From positions 124,001 through 188,000 of the forward strand of contig JAGQDJ010000084.1 in NCBI GenBank assembly GCA_022885665.1: a stretch of 64,000 bases of DNA. Reading direction: 5' to 3'. The stretch comes from Triops longicaudatus (lineage: Eukaryota; Arthropoda; Branchiopoda; Notostraca; Triopsidae). The translations under genes and the position numbers were made by a program. Each line of letters begins with the position of its first letter. Within the stretch, counting starts at the first letter, position 1. The notes under the pieces were generated by a model. That model made no database searches. It worked only from the letters and a program-made list of their open reading frames with translations, and had not been told where the DNA came from. This document shows positions 1-11,866 of this stretch, in pieces.

Positions 1-419
1 TCGCGCATCGTTACACTTAACCTTTTTAAGGGAAAGTTATATGGTAAAAATCTCAGCAAGTGAATAAGCTGTTTTAGAGCTATCTTCAAAGTTCAAATTA
101 GGTCGCAAAACTTGGACAACAATTTACAGATTTTTTTATCATCACTTTTTGGAAAAAGGCTTCGCGTAATCGAAGCGGAATGTAATTTAATTACTCAGCA
201 TTGTTCAAACTTTAATTCCCCGTAGTTGGTTTACAAATCAAAATCTTAGAAAATCCTGATACCCAGAACGATTAAAATAAGTTTCCCAAGTTAATTGACA
301 TAAGTTTTTTTGGGGTGAAACGTTAGGAATATTCACGAAAACCTAAACGCGCACTCTCATTTAATTCGGCCATGAACGTCTCTGCTCAACCACGTCGTTC
401 AGTAAGATATTCGTTAAGA

Positions 420-1250
420 ATTAGTTAGGTCAAGTTAAGCTTGTTGTTTCTAATTAGTATTCTAAAGCGGCTGAAACAAAACAAAGTGCTCGAGATATCG
501 TCGGAGGTTAAGTATAACAAGAAAATTAGGTTAGGTTGCATTAAATTAAGTTCAATTTGTTTCTTTTGAAACCCGCTGCATAACAACTAAGAGTCAAATA
601 TATGTTCCTCATTGTATTATTTGCAAGCTTAAGTATGACACGGTAACCTCCGTAAGGTTAACCTGAGTTAGGTCAGGTTAACCTAGGCTTTCGTATAGGT
701 TAGGGTAAAGATCCTTCTATATCAAATGACGTTTAATTTAGCTCATGTTAGGCTTTTGTACGTTAGTTTCAGCATGACTTGCGTGAAATAGGTTCACCCT
801 AAGTTAGGATAGCCTAATTTAGGTTAGGCTAAGCTAATATTAAGGGAGGTTAGCTTAGGTTACGTAAATTCGAATTATTTAAAGTTTAGGTAAGAGAGAT
901 TTACAATGTAGATAAGTTACCTTAGGTAAGTTTTTAAGCTTAATTATGGTTAGAAGAATTTGGGTTATTTCCGCTTTAAATTAGGTCAGTTAAGGTTAAC
1001 TTAGGTTAAATAACTATTAACTTAGTTTAGGTTTATTCAGTTAAGCTAAAGCTTGATTTACGTGAAATAGGTTTAATTTAAGTGAAGTCAGGGCTATTTT
1101 GGTTAATTAGACATTAAGTTAAGTTAACTTAGGCTAGTATACGCTAACGTAGGTCAACTGGGTCAGGTCGATCCAGGTTAAGCCCAATCAGGCTTAGATT
1201 AGTTAAGTAAGTCCATTTTAATTTAATTAACTAAGATTAGGGAAGATGAA
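420..1250 (+). repeat. Degenerate TTAGG-like array, plus polarity
   Basis: Repeated variants of GTTAGGTTAAGTTAGG run through this block, almost all with TTAGG on the plus strand. Units are diverged and unevenly spaced, so this is no fresh satellite. The same unit type recurs in at least ten other blocks of the window. Confidence 0.75.
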
Positions 1251-1379
1251 GTTACTTTTCAGATAGTTTACATTGTCTTACTTAAAAGACGTGTTCAAAA
1301 AATACAAAAAGTTTTCAGACTTTTTCAATTACTAAATAACTGAGATCGTATTGAGCACCATCAGTTTAATCAAACCAGG

Positions 1380-1590
1380 TACTTTTCTTCCATACCTCTC
1401 CCCCACCTCGACTGCTCGTTTCAGAAGTGCTTCCGGTGGGTAGAAAATGTACTTAAACTTAGAAATACACATTCCTGAACTTAATCTGGCAACAACTTAA
1501 CCTAATTTAACTTACCATAACTGACCTACATTTTGCGTTGACTTTTTCGTGGTCTGCTTAGGCAAGCCGGGAATAAATGCGTTATTTTTT
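1380..1590 (+). repeat. Dispersed repeat family, copy 1 (cores A and B)
   Basis: Core A (GTTTCAGAAGTGCTTCC near 1418, then CATTCCTGAACTTAATCTGG near 1470) is matched at 42200-42270. It is followed by a short CCTAA-polarity stretch and then core B (CATAACTGACCTA, TTTTGCGTTGACT, GGTCTGCTTAGGCA, about 1518-1570). Core B is matched in reverse complement near 50590-50640. TTAGG polarity precedes core A and returns after core B. Confidence 0.65.
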
Positions 1591-3878
1591 AATTCGTTTT
1601 AACTAAGTTAGGATGGCTAATCTGGGAATCGAGGAGGTGGAAGAAAAGTAACTCAAACCAAACAAAATCAAGTTAATAAGAAATCGAATAAAACAGAAAT
1701 TTCTAAACAGAAATTTGTTTTACCTGAGGCCAGAAGCACTAAAATCGAGCATCGCATAATACCGGCCATGTTAGCAGCTGTTTTCCAAGTGTTGTTCCAC
1801 TAAATTTCTCTTCCCAACTTTTCCCAAATTTCACCAAGCCACAACGTTTGTCACCTGCGCTTTCTTTGGGTTGCAATCACGTGAAAAGCTTAAGCAATCC
1901 TAGTTCTTCTCTTTACATAATACAAAATCAAGTCAGCTCTTTTAAAGTTGCTTTGCAAGCTTGACACTGCGAAGCGACGACGTGGACAAACTGACAACTG
2001 GCTGGTACCAGGCACGGGGCAATACCTTGGAATACAATGTTTTCTCCCAAGAGTTTTCACGACCTTGTTTTTTCGCTTCTCTTGCCAAACAGTTATTCAC
2101 TGCTTTAGGTCACCAATATGTGGAAAACCCCTCAAACCGAACTACTACTGCCTCAAACTAGTACAAAACTCCCCCGAGTTTTCCGTTTCTCTCCCGAAGC
2201 TGAGTGAAAGTAAAAAGAAGTGAAGGTTTTCCTCTGAAATTGCAATGAATCACAAACTTAACGAATCACTTCATACAAAATTTAAATCAAAAGTCGGTGT
2301 TGTGTTATTCATTAGTAAAAATTTTCACTGTTGAGGCTTGCAAGACATAAGGCACGATTTTCACCAGTAATACAAAAGGGACGGAGTGGCTAACTTGCTT
2401 GACCGAATGCTCACCATCAACTGAAGGCGAGGGAGTCAAGTGTAACGGCTTTTGAGAAGGCCACTGGAAGCACAGGAGCATGCTAGCCCGTGGTATAAAC
2501 AATGAAAACTTGGAGGCATTTCTCATTGTTACAGCCGTAACGCGCTCTAAGGGCAGTGAAAGTGTTAGCAACGGTTCAAATGTCGCGAGGGCACACTTTT
2601 TCGCTAAGCGGTTTATGCTTGCTTGCACTTGTTCACAACACAAGGTCGTAAGACTGGACTAGAAACCCCGTTTGTCACGGCACAAAAACACCTGAGACTC
2701 GCAAACAAAGATGTTTTGGAATAGGAAAATTACAAAAAAATAAGAGATACAGATGTTTTGGAGATTAAAAGTCAGGGGGCATGTTTTAATGCGTGTTTTA
2801 ATCTTTTCATGCATTTTAAGAGTTATCTTGTAAAAAGATCGCTTAAGCTTCTGTGGTTTAAAGCTCGTTAGTGAGATCCAGTTTTAGGGTATTAAAGCCG
2901 GAAGAGTCAAGTGCTGTTTTGCCGAAACGGGAAATTCCGGATGAAATGGAGAATGGTCTTGTGATTCTTGCGGCGATTAAAATGAAGTGGTGACGGCTAA
3001 ATTCCTTTTGAATTAAACGCTTTGTAATGCAAAAAGCGTTTGCAGGACTTTGGTGTTATTTTCCAGTTATTTTCGTTTTGTTTGTTTTGAACATTTGGGA
3101 GCATAAGGCAGCTAGACCAACTAAACTTATCTAACCTAAATGAACCTAACTTAATAAGCTTAGGTTAAGAAACGTAACATAATAAATGTAATCTAACTTA
3201 ACCTAACCAAATCAACATAACATAAGTTAACAGTTTGGGCAAAATTAAGAACCTAGCACGCGTTCGTTCATTAGGTACGAAAGAATGGTTTTAAGCTTGA
3301 GTAACGCACACTCTTACGTTAAAATAGTTTTATGATTATCGAAAGGATTAAATCAAATCAGTACATATAGAAAAATTAAACATTTATGCATCTAAACTTA
3401 TTAAAAAACGTGTAAATCACTGAAAATCAAGTACTAATTATTCAATTATTTATCACTTTTCTTAATCATTTATCACAATTACTTATCACTCATTACTTGT
3501 CATCAAAAAATATTGAAAAAAAGTTGAGTAAGTCTTTGATTTTAGATCGTCTGTCACGTGTTAAATCGATCCGTGTGACAGGAAATTTATATTTTTGTTC
3601 TTCTATCGTATTTTCTCTGACTTATTTCAGCGTGACTTAATCATAAAATAATACACAAAAAAAAGAAAACAAAAATGGAAGAAAAAATAATGTACGTTAA
3701 GAGTGAAACAAGACAGAACACGACATTCTAGTTTAATTTTCTATTTCTTTAAGTTTAACGGAGAAAACTTCAAGGTTTCAAAACATTTCAACATGGAGAC
3801 ACCTAATTAAAGCAATTAAATTCTTTTTCAGTCTTACCTCGCTTTGCGCGTGTTATGTCCTATTCTTTATAATACTAG

Positions 3879-4139
3879 TTAGTGCTCTTCCTTCCAGTTG
3901 AGCGGTAAGCCGGCATTCAATCCGTGCTTCTTGAACCTGGGAATAGGAAACTCACCCCGAGTTGGATAACAGTGCATTTCATGGAATAAAAACTTACTGA
4001 ATTTTACTCGTGACAATGTGTTGCAATCGTGTCTACAGTTAGAATATGCAATGATACTAAAACACGCTTTCGCCGCGTGAAGTACCAATAAGTCGACAAA
4101 AGGATCTAAATTAAATGCATTAAGCAAACGGACGAAACG
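3879..4139 (-). CDS. Possible last exon of an unidentified minus-strand gene
   Basis: An open frame runs from a possible acceptor (AAATTTTAG just above 4139) to a TAA at 3879-3881. It ends in a coding-looking peptide, GEFPIPRFKKHGLNAGLPLN followed by WKEEH. I do not recognise the family. An upstream open frame starting at an ATG at 4565 (MEEAGSPSGRVF...) could be its first exon; that ATG would lie only about 100 bp from the TMX2 ATG, giving a divergent pair. I could not join the two with a convincing donor, so the gene is speculative. A shorter version with an acceptor at about 3993 is also possible. Confidence 0.25.
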   Translation of the reverse strand, partial: RFVRLLNAFNLDPFVDLLVLHAAKACFSIIAYSNCRHDCNTLSRVKFSKFLFHEMHCYPTRGEFPIPRFKKHGLNAGLPLNWKEEH

Positions 4140-4668
4140 CTAAAATTTCCAAGAACTCGAAAGAAATAGATTGCTTTATTTCAAGAATTTTTGTTCATTT
4201 AAGTTTCGTATCAATGTGTAGTTTTTTTCGGACCAACAATTTAGGATTTCGTTTTGTGGGATCTAATTTATTTAAGTTTTTATTACTTCTTACATTCGTA
4301 TGGCTGTTACTAACCAATTTTGTTACAGATAACTGTTTTTTTCTATTCCTGAATGTATAGCAACCATATCTTAGTCGCGAATGTTAAATAAATAAAGAAA
4401 AAAATATTTTAAAAATGTCACGAAGTCAGTGTCACGAAGTCGAAAGCGAAGCCAGACGAATAGCGTTCCGCGAACCGTGTCCAGAATCTTCGCTCGCTGT
4501 CCCCGCATTCGCCTTTCCAACAGTAAAATGAAAACACGCCCGGAAGGTGAACCAGCTTCTTCCATTGCGCATAAAATTAACTTTATTTAATTCAGTCTTG
4601 TAACAAGCGCACAGTGAAAGGCGTGGAGGCTTTCAGCGCCTGCTAAACTTCTTAACTTTACTGCAAAA

Positions 4669-6980
4669 ATGGCTCGTATCAGTGCAGAATCGATCAAAAG
4701 CCAAATCCGGCAGCTTTTCCGACCATACTATTTAATTAATGTAATCTTAAGTTTGTCTTTCGTGACATTAAAAAACCTTAAACCTGTATGCTACTTCGTT
4801 TTTCCTACCTCAGAAGAGCCTTGTGAACTGGATATGGTAAGAATTTTCTGGAAATTGCGTCTAATTTATTTTTTGTTTATTTTTCACTTCTTTTAACATA
4901 TTGCCTTAATTGATGATTGTAAGGCACCTTAAATTGTTATTAAATGATGAAAGAGTGCTTTTTAATGTATGGTTTTCTGTGTTCTTTTTAGAGAGAGTCC
5001 GAGATCTTATTTTTCTTGTTGTTCATCGTTATGATACGTGCTCGCAAAACTGGGTCGACAAACATGATCTCGTACTTAACATCCGGGTTTATGTACGCAA
5101 AAGTAGCCAATTTAGCTCTGTGGTTTTACAACGATCCTCGATTGGGGTTACTCTACGGCATGATCTTTATTCGTAAGCTAAACTCTGTTTGATGAAAGGA
5201 AATTTTAATTCATGTCATTTACTTCAAAGTGCAAGCCATGCTGCTGCCAGAGCCATCTTACACTGGTCCGGAGAACATCACGTACTTCAGAGCCAATACT
5301 TTGGAAGAGGAGTTGGAACGGGATAAAAGAATCACTTGGCTCGTGGCCTTTTACACAGTCTGGAGCCCGTCTTGCGTTAATTTCGCATCCACCTTCTCCA
5401 AACTCTCTGCCGAGTAAATTATTTTTTCTGATACTTATGTACAACGGTACTTTTCAGTCGCATTGTTCGTCGTAAAAGGCATGAACTTACGCTAATTACA
5501 GGCAACAAGGAAATCCTCAGGGCTGATAGCCTAGCCAGAAAGTTAATTTAGATATTGTTTTCCAACAGCATTAATGTAGATAAAACGTTAAACCCTGAGG
5601 AAATAAAAATTTATAATTTTGTTGATAGTTGTTGCTAAACATCCATTGCCATAACCAACTATATTACTCTTGTCTTAAGATTAGCCTTGGAATTTAGTCC
5701 GTCACGCAAGGAGCGTGCAGTTAATAAGTTAGCATATGCAGTGTCTATAGTCTCCCTCCATCACACAAAATCCTCTACCAGAAATTCCCCGTTATTAAAC
5801 GCAATTAATGTTTCGACTAAAGCATGAACGAAATTCTTCACAGAAAGAGATAAAAATACTTTTAATTCTGATTTTTCTCCTGGATGGCTCCGGTACCCAT
5901 GTTTGAAGGAGGTTTACCAGATTGTGAATAATTTACCTGCTGTTCAGAAAATCTAGTTTAAAGTTAGATTATATAAAATTAATTTGCCATTTTAAATTTA
6001 AAAAATTTATTAAAAATGTTTTTTATTTATTAAAAAACACAATTTTAAGTAAGTATTTAAAAAAAAAACATGTAGAGACTATTGCAGCATCAAATTGTGT
6101 GAATCGTATTAATCTTTTTACTCTTAACGTACTGGCGTATGATTATGTCATAGTATATGTTGCAGATTAATTCAGTTTCTGTATTTGTTTATTAATTTTT
6201 TTTTCGGTTAGGTATGGACTGGAAAATTTAAAATTTGGCAAAATTGACGTAGGAAGGTACCCTGAAGTGGCCAAAAAGTATTACGTGGATGATTCGTCCT
6301 ATAGCCGGCAACTACCGACCGTCGTCTTGTTCAAAGAAGGCAAAGAAGCCGGGCGCAGGCCGTTCGTGGACTCCAAGGGAAAAATTCAGAAGTTTATCTT
6401 CAACGAGGTAAATTTCTTTGTAAAATACGGATACAATAAAATAATAATAATAACAATAAAATAACGTAAATCACTTGGGGCAAAACAGTCGCTAAAAGAA
6501 GAATAAATCGTACAGTAAATATTCGTGAAACTTTTAAACGAAGCAAGGTAAATTGGAACATTTATAACGAAATATATTCAAAGAAATAAATTTTTTTTAG
6601 TAAATTCCAGGTAAATTGTTAGTAAAATCGCAGTAATAAGTCAATAGGAAAAGAAATAAGTAAGTAAATCACTAAAGAAATAAGGTATATATATCATAAG
6701 TAAAATAAATGGTTGCAAATGTTACGGGTATCAAATTAAGAATCGGTTGAACCGTGTCTTAAATATTTTTGTGAATAAAGTGATAAATTATCGAAAAAGA
6801 GAATATGAAAAAGTAAAGAATATCGCAAGAGAGTATTTCTAATTATTTCGGTGTTTTTTACGCTTTTAATAGGAAAATGTCGTCGCTGCATTTGATCTGA
6901 ACAACTTGTACGCAGAGAAGAAGAACAATCCCTTGAAGAAGAAAAAAGAGAAGGAAACGAATCACGCCAAAGTGGAATAA
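4669..6980 (+). CDS. TMX2: Thioredoxin-related transmembrane protein 2 (TMX2)
   Basis: Five coding exons: 4669-4836, 4992-5172, 5230-5413, 6212-6407, 6873-6980. They join in frame (phases 0, 1, 2, 0) to 278 residues, against about 296 in human. Hydrophobic segments near residues 20-45, 60-72 and 95-122 come before a thioredoxin-like domain from about residue 125. The family's non-canonical active site appears as SPSC (162-165), not CXXC, so oxidoreductase activity is doubtful, as known for TMX2. The PTVVLFKEGKEAGRRP stretch carries the conserved cis-proline of the fold. The C-terminus is lysine-rich (KKKKEKE), as expected for an ER or mitochondria-associated membrane protein. The ATG sits in good context (AAAATGG). 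A candidate AATAAA lies at 7382-7387. The 3' flank is duplicated at 10458-10929. Confidence 0.93.
5501..5545 (+). mobile_element. Possible retroelement RNase H scrap in TMX2 intron 3
   Basis: One frame reads GNKEILRADSLARKL before a stop. GN-x-x-ADxLAR resembles the C-terminal RNase H motif of non-LTR retrotransposons. It is very short and I see no other domain, so chance similarity is possible. Confidence 0.2.
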
Positions 6981-7000
6981 AACACACAAAAAACGAAACA

Positions 7001-7450
7001 GCCGCCCATTTGTCCATGAATTGGTTTGTTGTGAGTGGTCTATATCCCCTTTTAGTCAAATAGCCCTAGCTCAAACACGAAAATCTCTTTAATTTAAAAA
7101 ATACATGATTCAAAACCAAACTTGTTTTTTTAATTATTTTCTGGTCACGTGTGTTTTCACCTACTAATATTTGTGTTTATTTTCGACGTTAATGTTTCGA
7201 TATCTTGAGTGACGATTACTACTTCAGTATAATATCGTTATGTATTAATTTTATTGCCTTCTTTTAGAACAATGTTAAATATACAGGAGACCACTTGAGT
7301 TCCACGTCACTACGTGAAAACTGCGGCAATCATTCCTTGTGCTTGACTAACAAATCTTAAAAAATAAGAAAAAAATTAGTGAATAAATATTCCAATTATA
7401 TGCATTATACTGAAAATATAATGCATATAATTGGAAATGTTTTACATGAT
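7001..7450 (+). repeat. TMX2 3'-flank segment, copy 1 of a direct duplication
   Basis: Starts 20 bases after the TMX2 stop and matches 10458-10929 along its length. Shared landmarks in order are GCCGCCCATTT, TCAAATAGC, CTAGCTCA, GACTGCGG-like/CTGCGG, CCATTCCTT, CAACAAATCTT, TTAGTGAATAA and ACATGAT. Probably TMX2 3' UTR. Confidence 0.8.
7390..7436. repeat. Perfect 20-bp hairpin in the TMX2 3' flank
   Basis: TTCCAATTATATGCATTATA (7390-7409), a 7-base loop, then its exact reverse complement (7417-7436). In the second copy of the duplicated segment only a counterpart of the right arm is present. A candidate AATAAA lies just 5' at 7382-7387. Confidence 0.85.
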
Positions 7451-9902
7451 CAGTATAACTGCGAAGGCGTCGGGTATCCCAAGCTTATGTCTCCGAATGA
7501 TCTAACCATGGAAAATATACCCAATCTACACTGCTATGAAAAACTAAACTTCCCTAATTGTTTACGTTTGCCAAAAAAGTAATACTTCAATTTAACTCAT
7601 CACTACGTAAAAAAGTATGCATTGTCACATTCAAAAACTCGACAGAACATTACTGACGCTATAGTTGTGCAAGGTACTTGTGTCTTGAGAAATTGTCTTC
7701 ACAAGTTTCCCATGTTACTGGCCATCAGTCTTCCCTCTAATGTGGCTATTAGTTATTTTTGGTTACTTAAAAATTAAGTTTTAAGTTTCCTTTTCTTTGA
7801 GGAAAGAAAAGACTTTACTTTTGAAAATGAGAGACAAAGCAGTCGGGTTCCCGGAGACGGCGAGTCTAATGCAGGAAGACATGGCGAGCAGGAACATTCA
7901 TCAAAGATAGTGTGACTTTTTCCAACACCTTCCTGTATATTTCGCAAAGTTGCTTGCGGTTACCCATATGTATGGGCATTAAATCCGCTGGCCGTGGTCA
8001 GCGGTAGAGGAGGGTATGGACAAAACTAACGTTACACGAAAGTAATAAACGCTACAACGCTTGAACGAGAGGCTTCTTATGACTGTAAAAAATCAGTCAT
8101 GTCACATACCGCTAAGTAGCATTATACAAAGTTGCAGGTGGAATGATTGAGAACTAATTGAGATATTCAATAATGTCTATTTTCCTAGCTTTTTTTAAAA
8201 GAAGAAATGGGTAATAATTTTACGTCCGTTGCGTTCAATATGGATGGACCGATTTTTTTTTTAATTTATACAACTTTATTGTAGTATGCTATTTCTTGAG
8301 GTAGATAAAGGTAAAATCTTCCAGTTTTGCTTATAACTGTAATTTCATATTTTCATTACGATACGTTTGGTGTATAATGAGAAATTGGATTGGTAAAGTT
8401 TCTTGAGAGAAAATGCACGTTAAACGCGATGTTACTTTTGTTTCCACGGATTACACGGTTATCACAAACGAGGGCCTCCTACTTTGAAAGCTAATTTTCT
8501 CTTATTGTACGTTTTAAAGTAGCACACAATATGTCAACAGAGAGCAGAAATAGACCTGCATCTAAACGGTTGTACATCTAGAAGGTAAGTGAAATGGTTT
8601 AAATTTTGACTACCATAGTCAATTAAAAAAAACGGTCTTGGAAACGAGATAAAAAAAATCCTCCGCAGTAGATACTCAAGTATGTTATCTACATTACGTA
8701 CGTAAAAGTAACTTCGAAAGTAGTCGAAAACTTTATTTATTTACATTCTTCCAAATCTCTTCAAAATCGACATTTTGAAAATGTGGTCCAAACTCCGACT
8801 ACTTGGGGAAAACAATATTGTCACGCCAATTTTTGTTAATTGTTTCGTTTCAGCGTAGTTTCCCTTTTTGTCTCCCGCACCATTGGTGCTGGTCTAGAGA
8901 AAGTCACTTCTCCGAAACCAAAGGGATTACGTTGATTTCGTTTGTGTTAAAAAGAAGCCATGAAAAGGACGATAGGGAGGTAGATCCGGGCGGCGACAGA
9001 GAAACTGGGGAAAAAAAGCTACAGAGCGAGTGGAGATTGTATGCCAGTGGTGAATACAGATTCCATTGGCTACCTCAACCTTAGTCCTTATGTTTCCTAG
9101 CAAGATCAGGTCCCCGTGGAATACCACGTCATTGCAAAACCCAACCAACTATTAGTTAGTGACGTGACATTTTGGTGGAGATGCGGGGTAATAACCCTGA
9201 TTTTGCTTTCATTGTGCCTGTGAGTGGAAACAAACTTCAAAGATATCTTCTTTTGTTAACTTAATTGTTTTAAACTACATAATTCCACAGAATACGCACG
9301 TGGTAGCATTGCTAAATGAAGAAAAACAGTAGAAGTGCTAAAAACTAATTTTCCGGTCTTAGAACTTTGAGGATTATTAGTCCAAATGTCGAAAGAAATT
9401 AAAGCACTCGATACTAGCTTACCGCGTAAGTCGAAGACAGAACCCTTGCAAAGGATAGGACTTGGTACGCGTCAAACGACTTATGACCACGGAACAAACC
9501 CGAGTCGAAGCAAATCATTAGACCGTTGTAACTACTAGGTTTTATTAATGTCTAATAAATTAATTTTAAGCCTATTGGTCGCTAAAAATAAGAAAATGAA
9601 GGTTAGTTCATTTTTATCAAAAATGTTTTAGATCAGTGCTCCTAGATAGCAATGTTGGGACATTTAGTGGAAAATAATTACTATTACACTAAAATTAGTT
9701 TTTATTTAAGTTCTACTGTTTAAGTTAAATTACAATCACACTTGTTTTCAAAATTACATTTATAAAGTAATGCGTTATTTTGGCATTACTTTTAATAAAA
9801 TGCTCTTTTCTAAATTGAGATTTCTTCTAATTTTCGAGATCAAAAATAGAAAGAGGAATAGGTCTACTTAAGAAACTAGATAAAGCATCGAAAAGAAAGG
9901 GG
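7451..9902. other. Intergenic region between TMX2 and DHX37, part 1
   Basis: No gene recognised. AT-rich sequence with short open frames only. The longest lies at 8803-9084 and has no family resemblance or splice context. The less AT-rich patch 8860-9140 is unexplained. Confidence 0.5.
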
Positions 9903-10247
9903 CAAATTCCTTTGACAGTTACAACATACAAAACCAGGATTCACTCTTGAATCCCGGTTTAAATAATGAAAGAAGGGGGGAAGTTGACCTTCGAAACTCC
10001 CCTGCATGAGATCGGTTAATGCAGTTTTCCTTTGGCTGCTCTGGAGCATGATTTTTCTTACTCGAGGTAGCCTCAACACGGCAAATAGCTGGGCTGATGC
10101 TACTCCGGGGAAGGAAAACATGCTCCGAAGCAGTGAAGGAAAACGCCAATTGCCGATCTCATGCAGGGGAGTTCCGAAGCACAACTTCCTCCCCCTCTGT
10201 TCTTTATGGGACTTCTTCTTTACTATGGGAAACTAAAGGAATTTAAA
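9903..10247. repeat. Long imperfect foldback (inverted repeat)
   Basis: The left arm (about 9965-10075) and the reverse complement of the right arm (about 10095-10205) share CTCCCCTGCATGAGATCGG exactly, plus similar GTTTTCCTT, GGAGCATG and GTAGC blocks. The loop is about 20 bases. Outer ends also pair (AAATTCCTTT at 9904 with AAAGGAATTT near 10236). Because of the symmetry, similar short open frames appear on both strands. No transposase or TSD was found. Confidence 0.8.
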
Positions 10248-10457
10248 TGTTATATGGCTATTTTTGATTTACTAGTAGATTACGTTACAATTTTAAACAA
10301 TAGAAATTGCACTGAGTACATTACATTACTACACAGCGAAAGATGTAACGAGTACATTACAATTCCTCCAAGAAAAGTATTTGGTATTAAAAATTAATAC
10401 TACCTGAAATCATTATAAAACAATGGTAGAAACAGAAAAATAAAAAAAAAAGATAAT

Positions 10458-10929
10458 GCCGCCCATTTCTCTTGGAATTGGTACGTTTTGGTGGTTAAAA
10501 CTCCTTTTTCAGTCAAATAGCACTAGCTCATAAACGAACAATCCCTTTATTGAAAAAGCACATCATTCGAAATCTAATTTGTTACCTTTATATTATTTAA
10601 TCTCATTTCCTGATTTTTCTGTGTGAGTTTTGCACCTAAACTGTCCAAAAATTGTTTTTACTGTTGACGGTTCTGTTTATTTTCCAGGTTTATATTTCGA
10701 AATCAGATACCATTCTTGCTGTTTTTGTGAAAGACTGTCACATGTTATTTTAATCGATTTGTATTGAAAAACACGTTAGTTATACAGGGGGCCACATGAG
10801 TTCTACTTCAGTGTGCAAAGACTGCGGTAACCATTCCTTATACTCGGCCAACAAATCTTGAAATAGAGAAAAAGAAATTAGTGAATAACTTAAAATATCG
10901 TTTATATTGTTGGAAATATCTTACATGAT
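10458..10929 (+). repeat. Second copy of the TMX2 3'-flank segment
   Basis: Diverged direct duplicate of 7001-7450 in the same orientation, 3.4 kb away. No TMX2 coding sequence precedes it; similarity begins near the stop codon. It lacks the left hairpin arm found in copy 1. Confidence 0.8.
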
Positions 10930-11101
10930 TTGTTTTCAGTCCATATCCGGTTCAATCTTTCTTTGTTATCTACACAGTGTCCAGCTAAAGCCTTTAACAT
11001 CGATTCCGTCCGGGGCTGCAACCTTTAAAATAAACAATTAATGTGAATTTTTTTTTAATTGAAAAACTACTTTTATCATTTTTAGTTGCAATATTTACTA
11101 A

Positions 11102-11286
11102 TGCAGTAGAATCTTACTGCAACGAATCCAACGGAAACAGAAAAAAAAATATTCTGATTTCGCATTTCCTAAGTTCGTTACATCAGGCGTTTTTCTTATA
11201 AGTTTATACATCTCGGAATCTTAAAGTGTGTCTACTATAGCTAAAGTTTGTTAAAAAAAAGGTTCTCTATAACGAAATTTTATGGT
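11102..11286. mobile_element. Possible degraded pogo-type MITE
   Basis: CAGTAGAATCTTACTGCAAC at the left and the reverse complement of the right end (ATAAAATTTCGTTATAGAGA) resemble the CAGTnnAAcCTCgntATAACG termini of pogo/Tigger elements. About 185 bp, no coding capacity. Strongly diverged, so only a suggestion. Confidence 0.35.
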
Positions 11287-11866
11287 GCGATCGAAAAATA
11301 AAGAAACAAAATTGTAACAGACATGTCCTCATTTCACAGCGAACGACGTTGTGCAAAAATACCAGATTTGTTATATTAATGACCGACAGATGGTATCGTT
11401 TACTAACTAAGTTAACGAGCAACTCTCAATATTATCAAGAGTTCACAAAAATTGCTTTTCAAGCTTAAAAAAGCAGCAATGATTCGTAAATCATACGGAG
11501 TTTGCGTATTTTAGAGTATAAATTACAGTTGAAAATAAATATCAGATTTCTGCTATTAACAATGTATAATAAATAAACGTATATTCATATATTTTATCAT
11601 TACGCTATTATTGGGTTTATAAAAGCATGGTAAAATACGCCCTTGACATAATTTTACTCTTCAGTAACTCTAAAAACAGCAGAAAAAAAAATATGAAGAA
11701 GTTCAATAAAAAGTACGTCCTGCCATCTATCTTCAAGAAAACTAACAACTTGCAGAACTAGCAGGTTTGCTAACACTGCAGCTGATCGCAAACATGAAGA
11801 ATTTCTAAAAAACGTAAACATTATAATTTATATAAGATAATTTTTATAGATAATCACAGAGAACAC

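Larger units (their letters stand above)
1..3878. other. Intergenic region, repeat-rich, no gene recognised
   Basis: No convincing coding exon seen. Degenerate TTAGG-like units fill about 420-1250. A repeat-family core follows at 1380-1590. Around 3115-3235 the units read CCTAA on the plus strand. The stretch 1940-2660 is less AT-rich and has short overlapping open frames on both strands, but I recognise no protein and see no good splice partners. The remainder is AT-rich and featureless to the eye. Confidence 0.6.

Noticed and set aside
2305..2662. Overlapping open frames on both strands
   Set aside because: No recognisable protein, no splice partners and low-complexity translations.
3950..3975. 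GTGAGT...CCCAG on the minus strand, looking like a tiny intron
   Set aside because: At about 19 nt it is too short to be spliced, and the frame is open without it.
8803..9084. 93-codon plus-strand open frame
   Set aside because: No domain or homology signal that I can see, and no splice context.
9876..10236. Open frames on both strands near 10 kb
   Set aside because: Their mirror-image peptides result from the foldback symmetry, not from genes.
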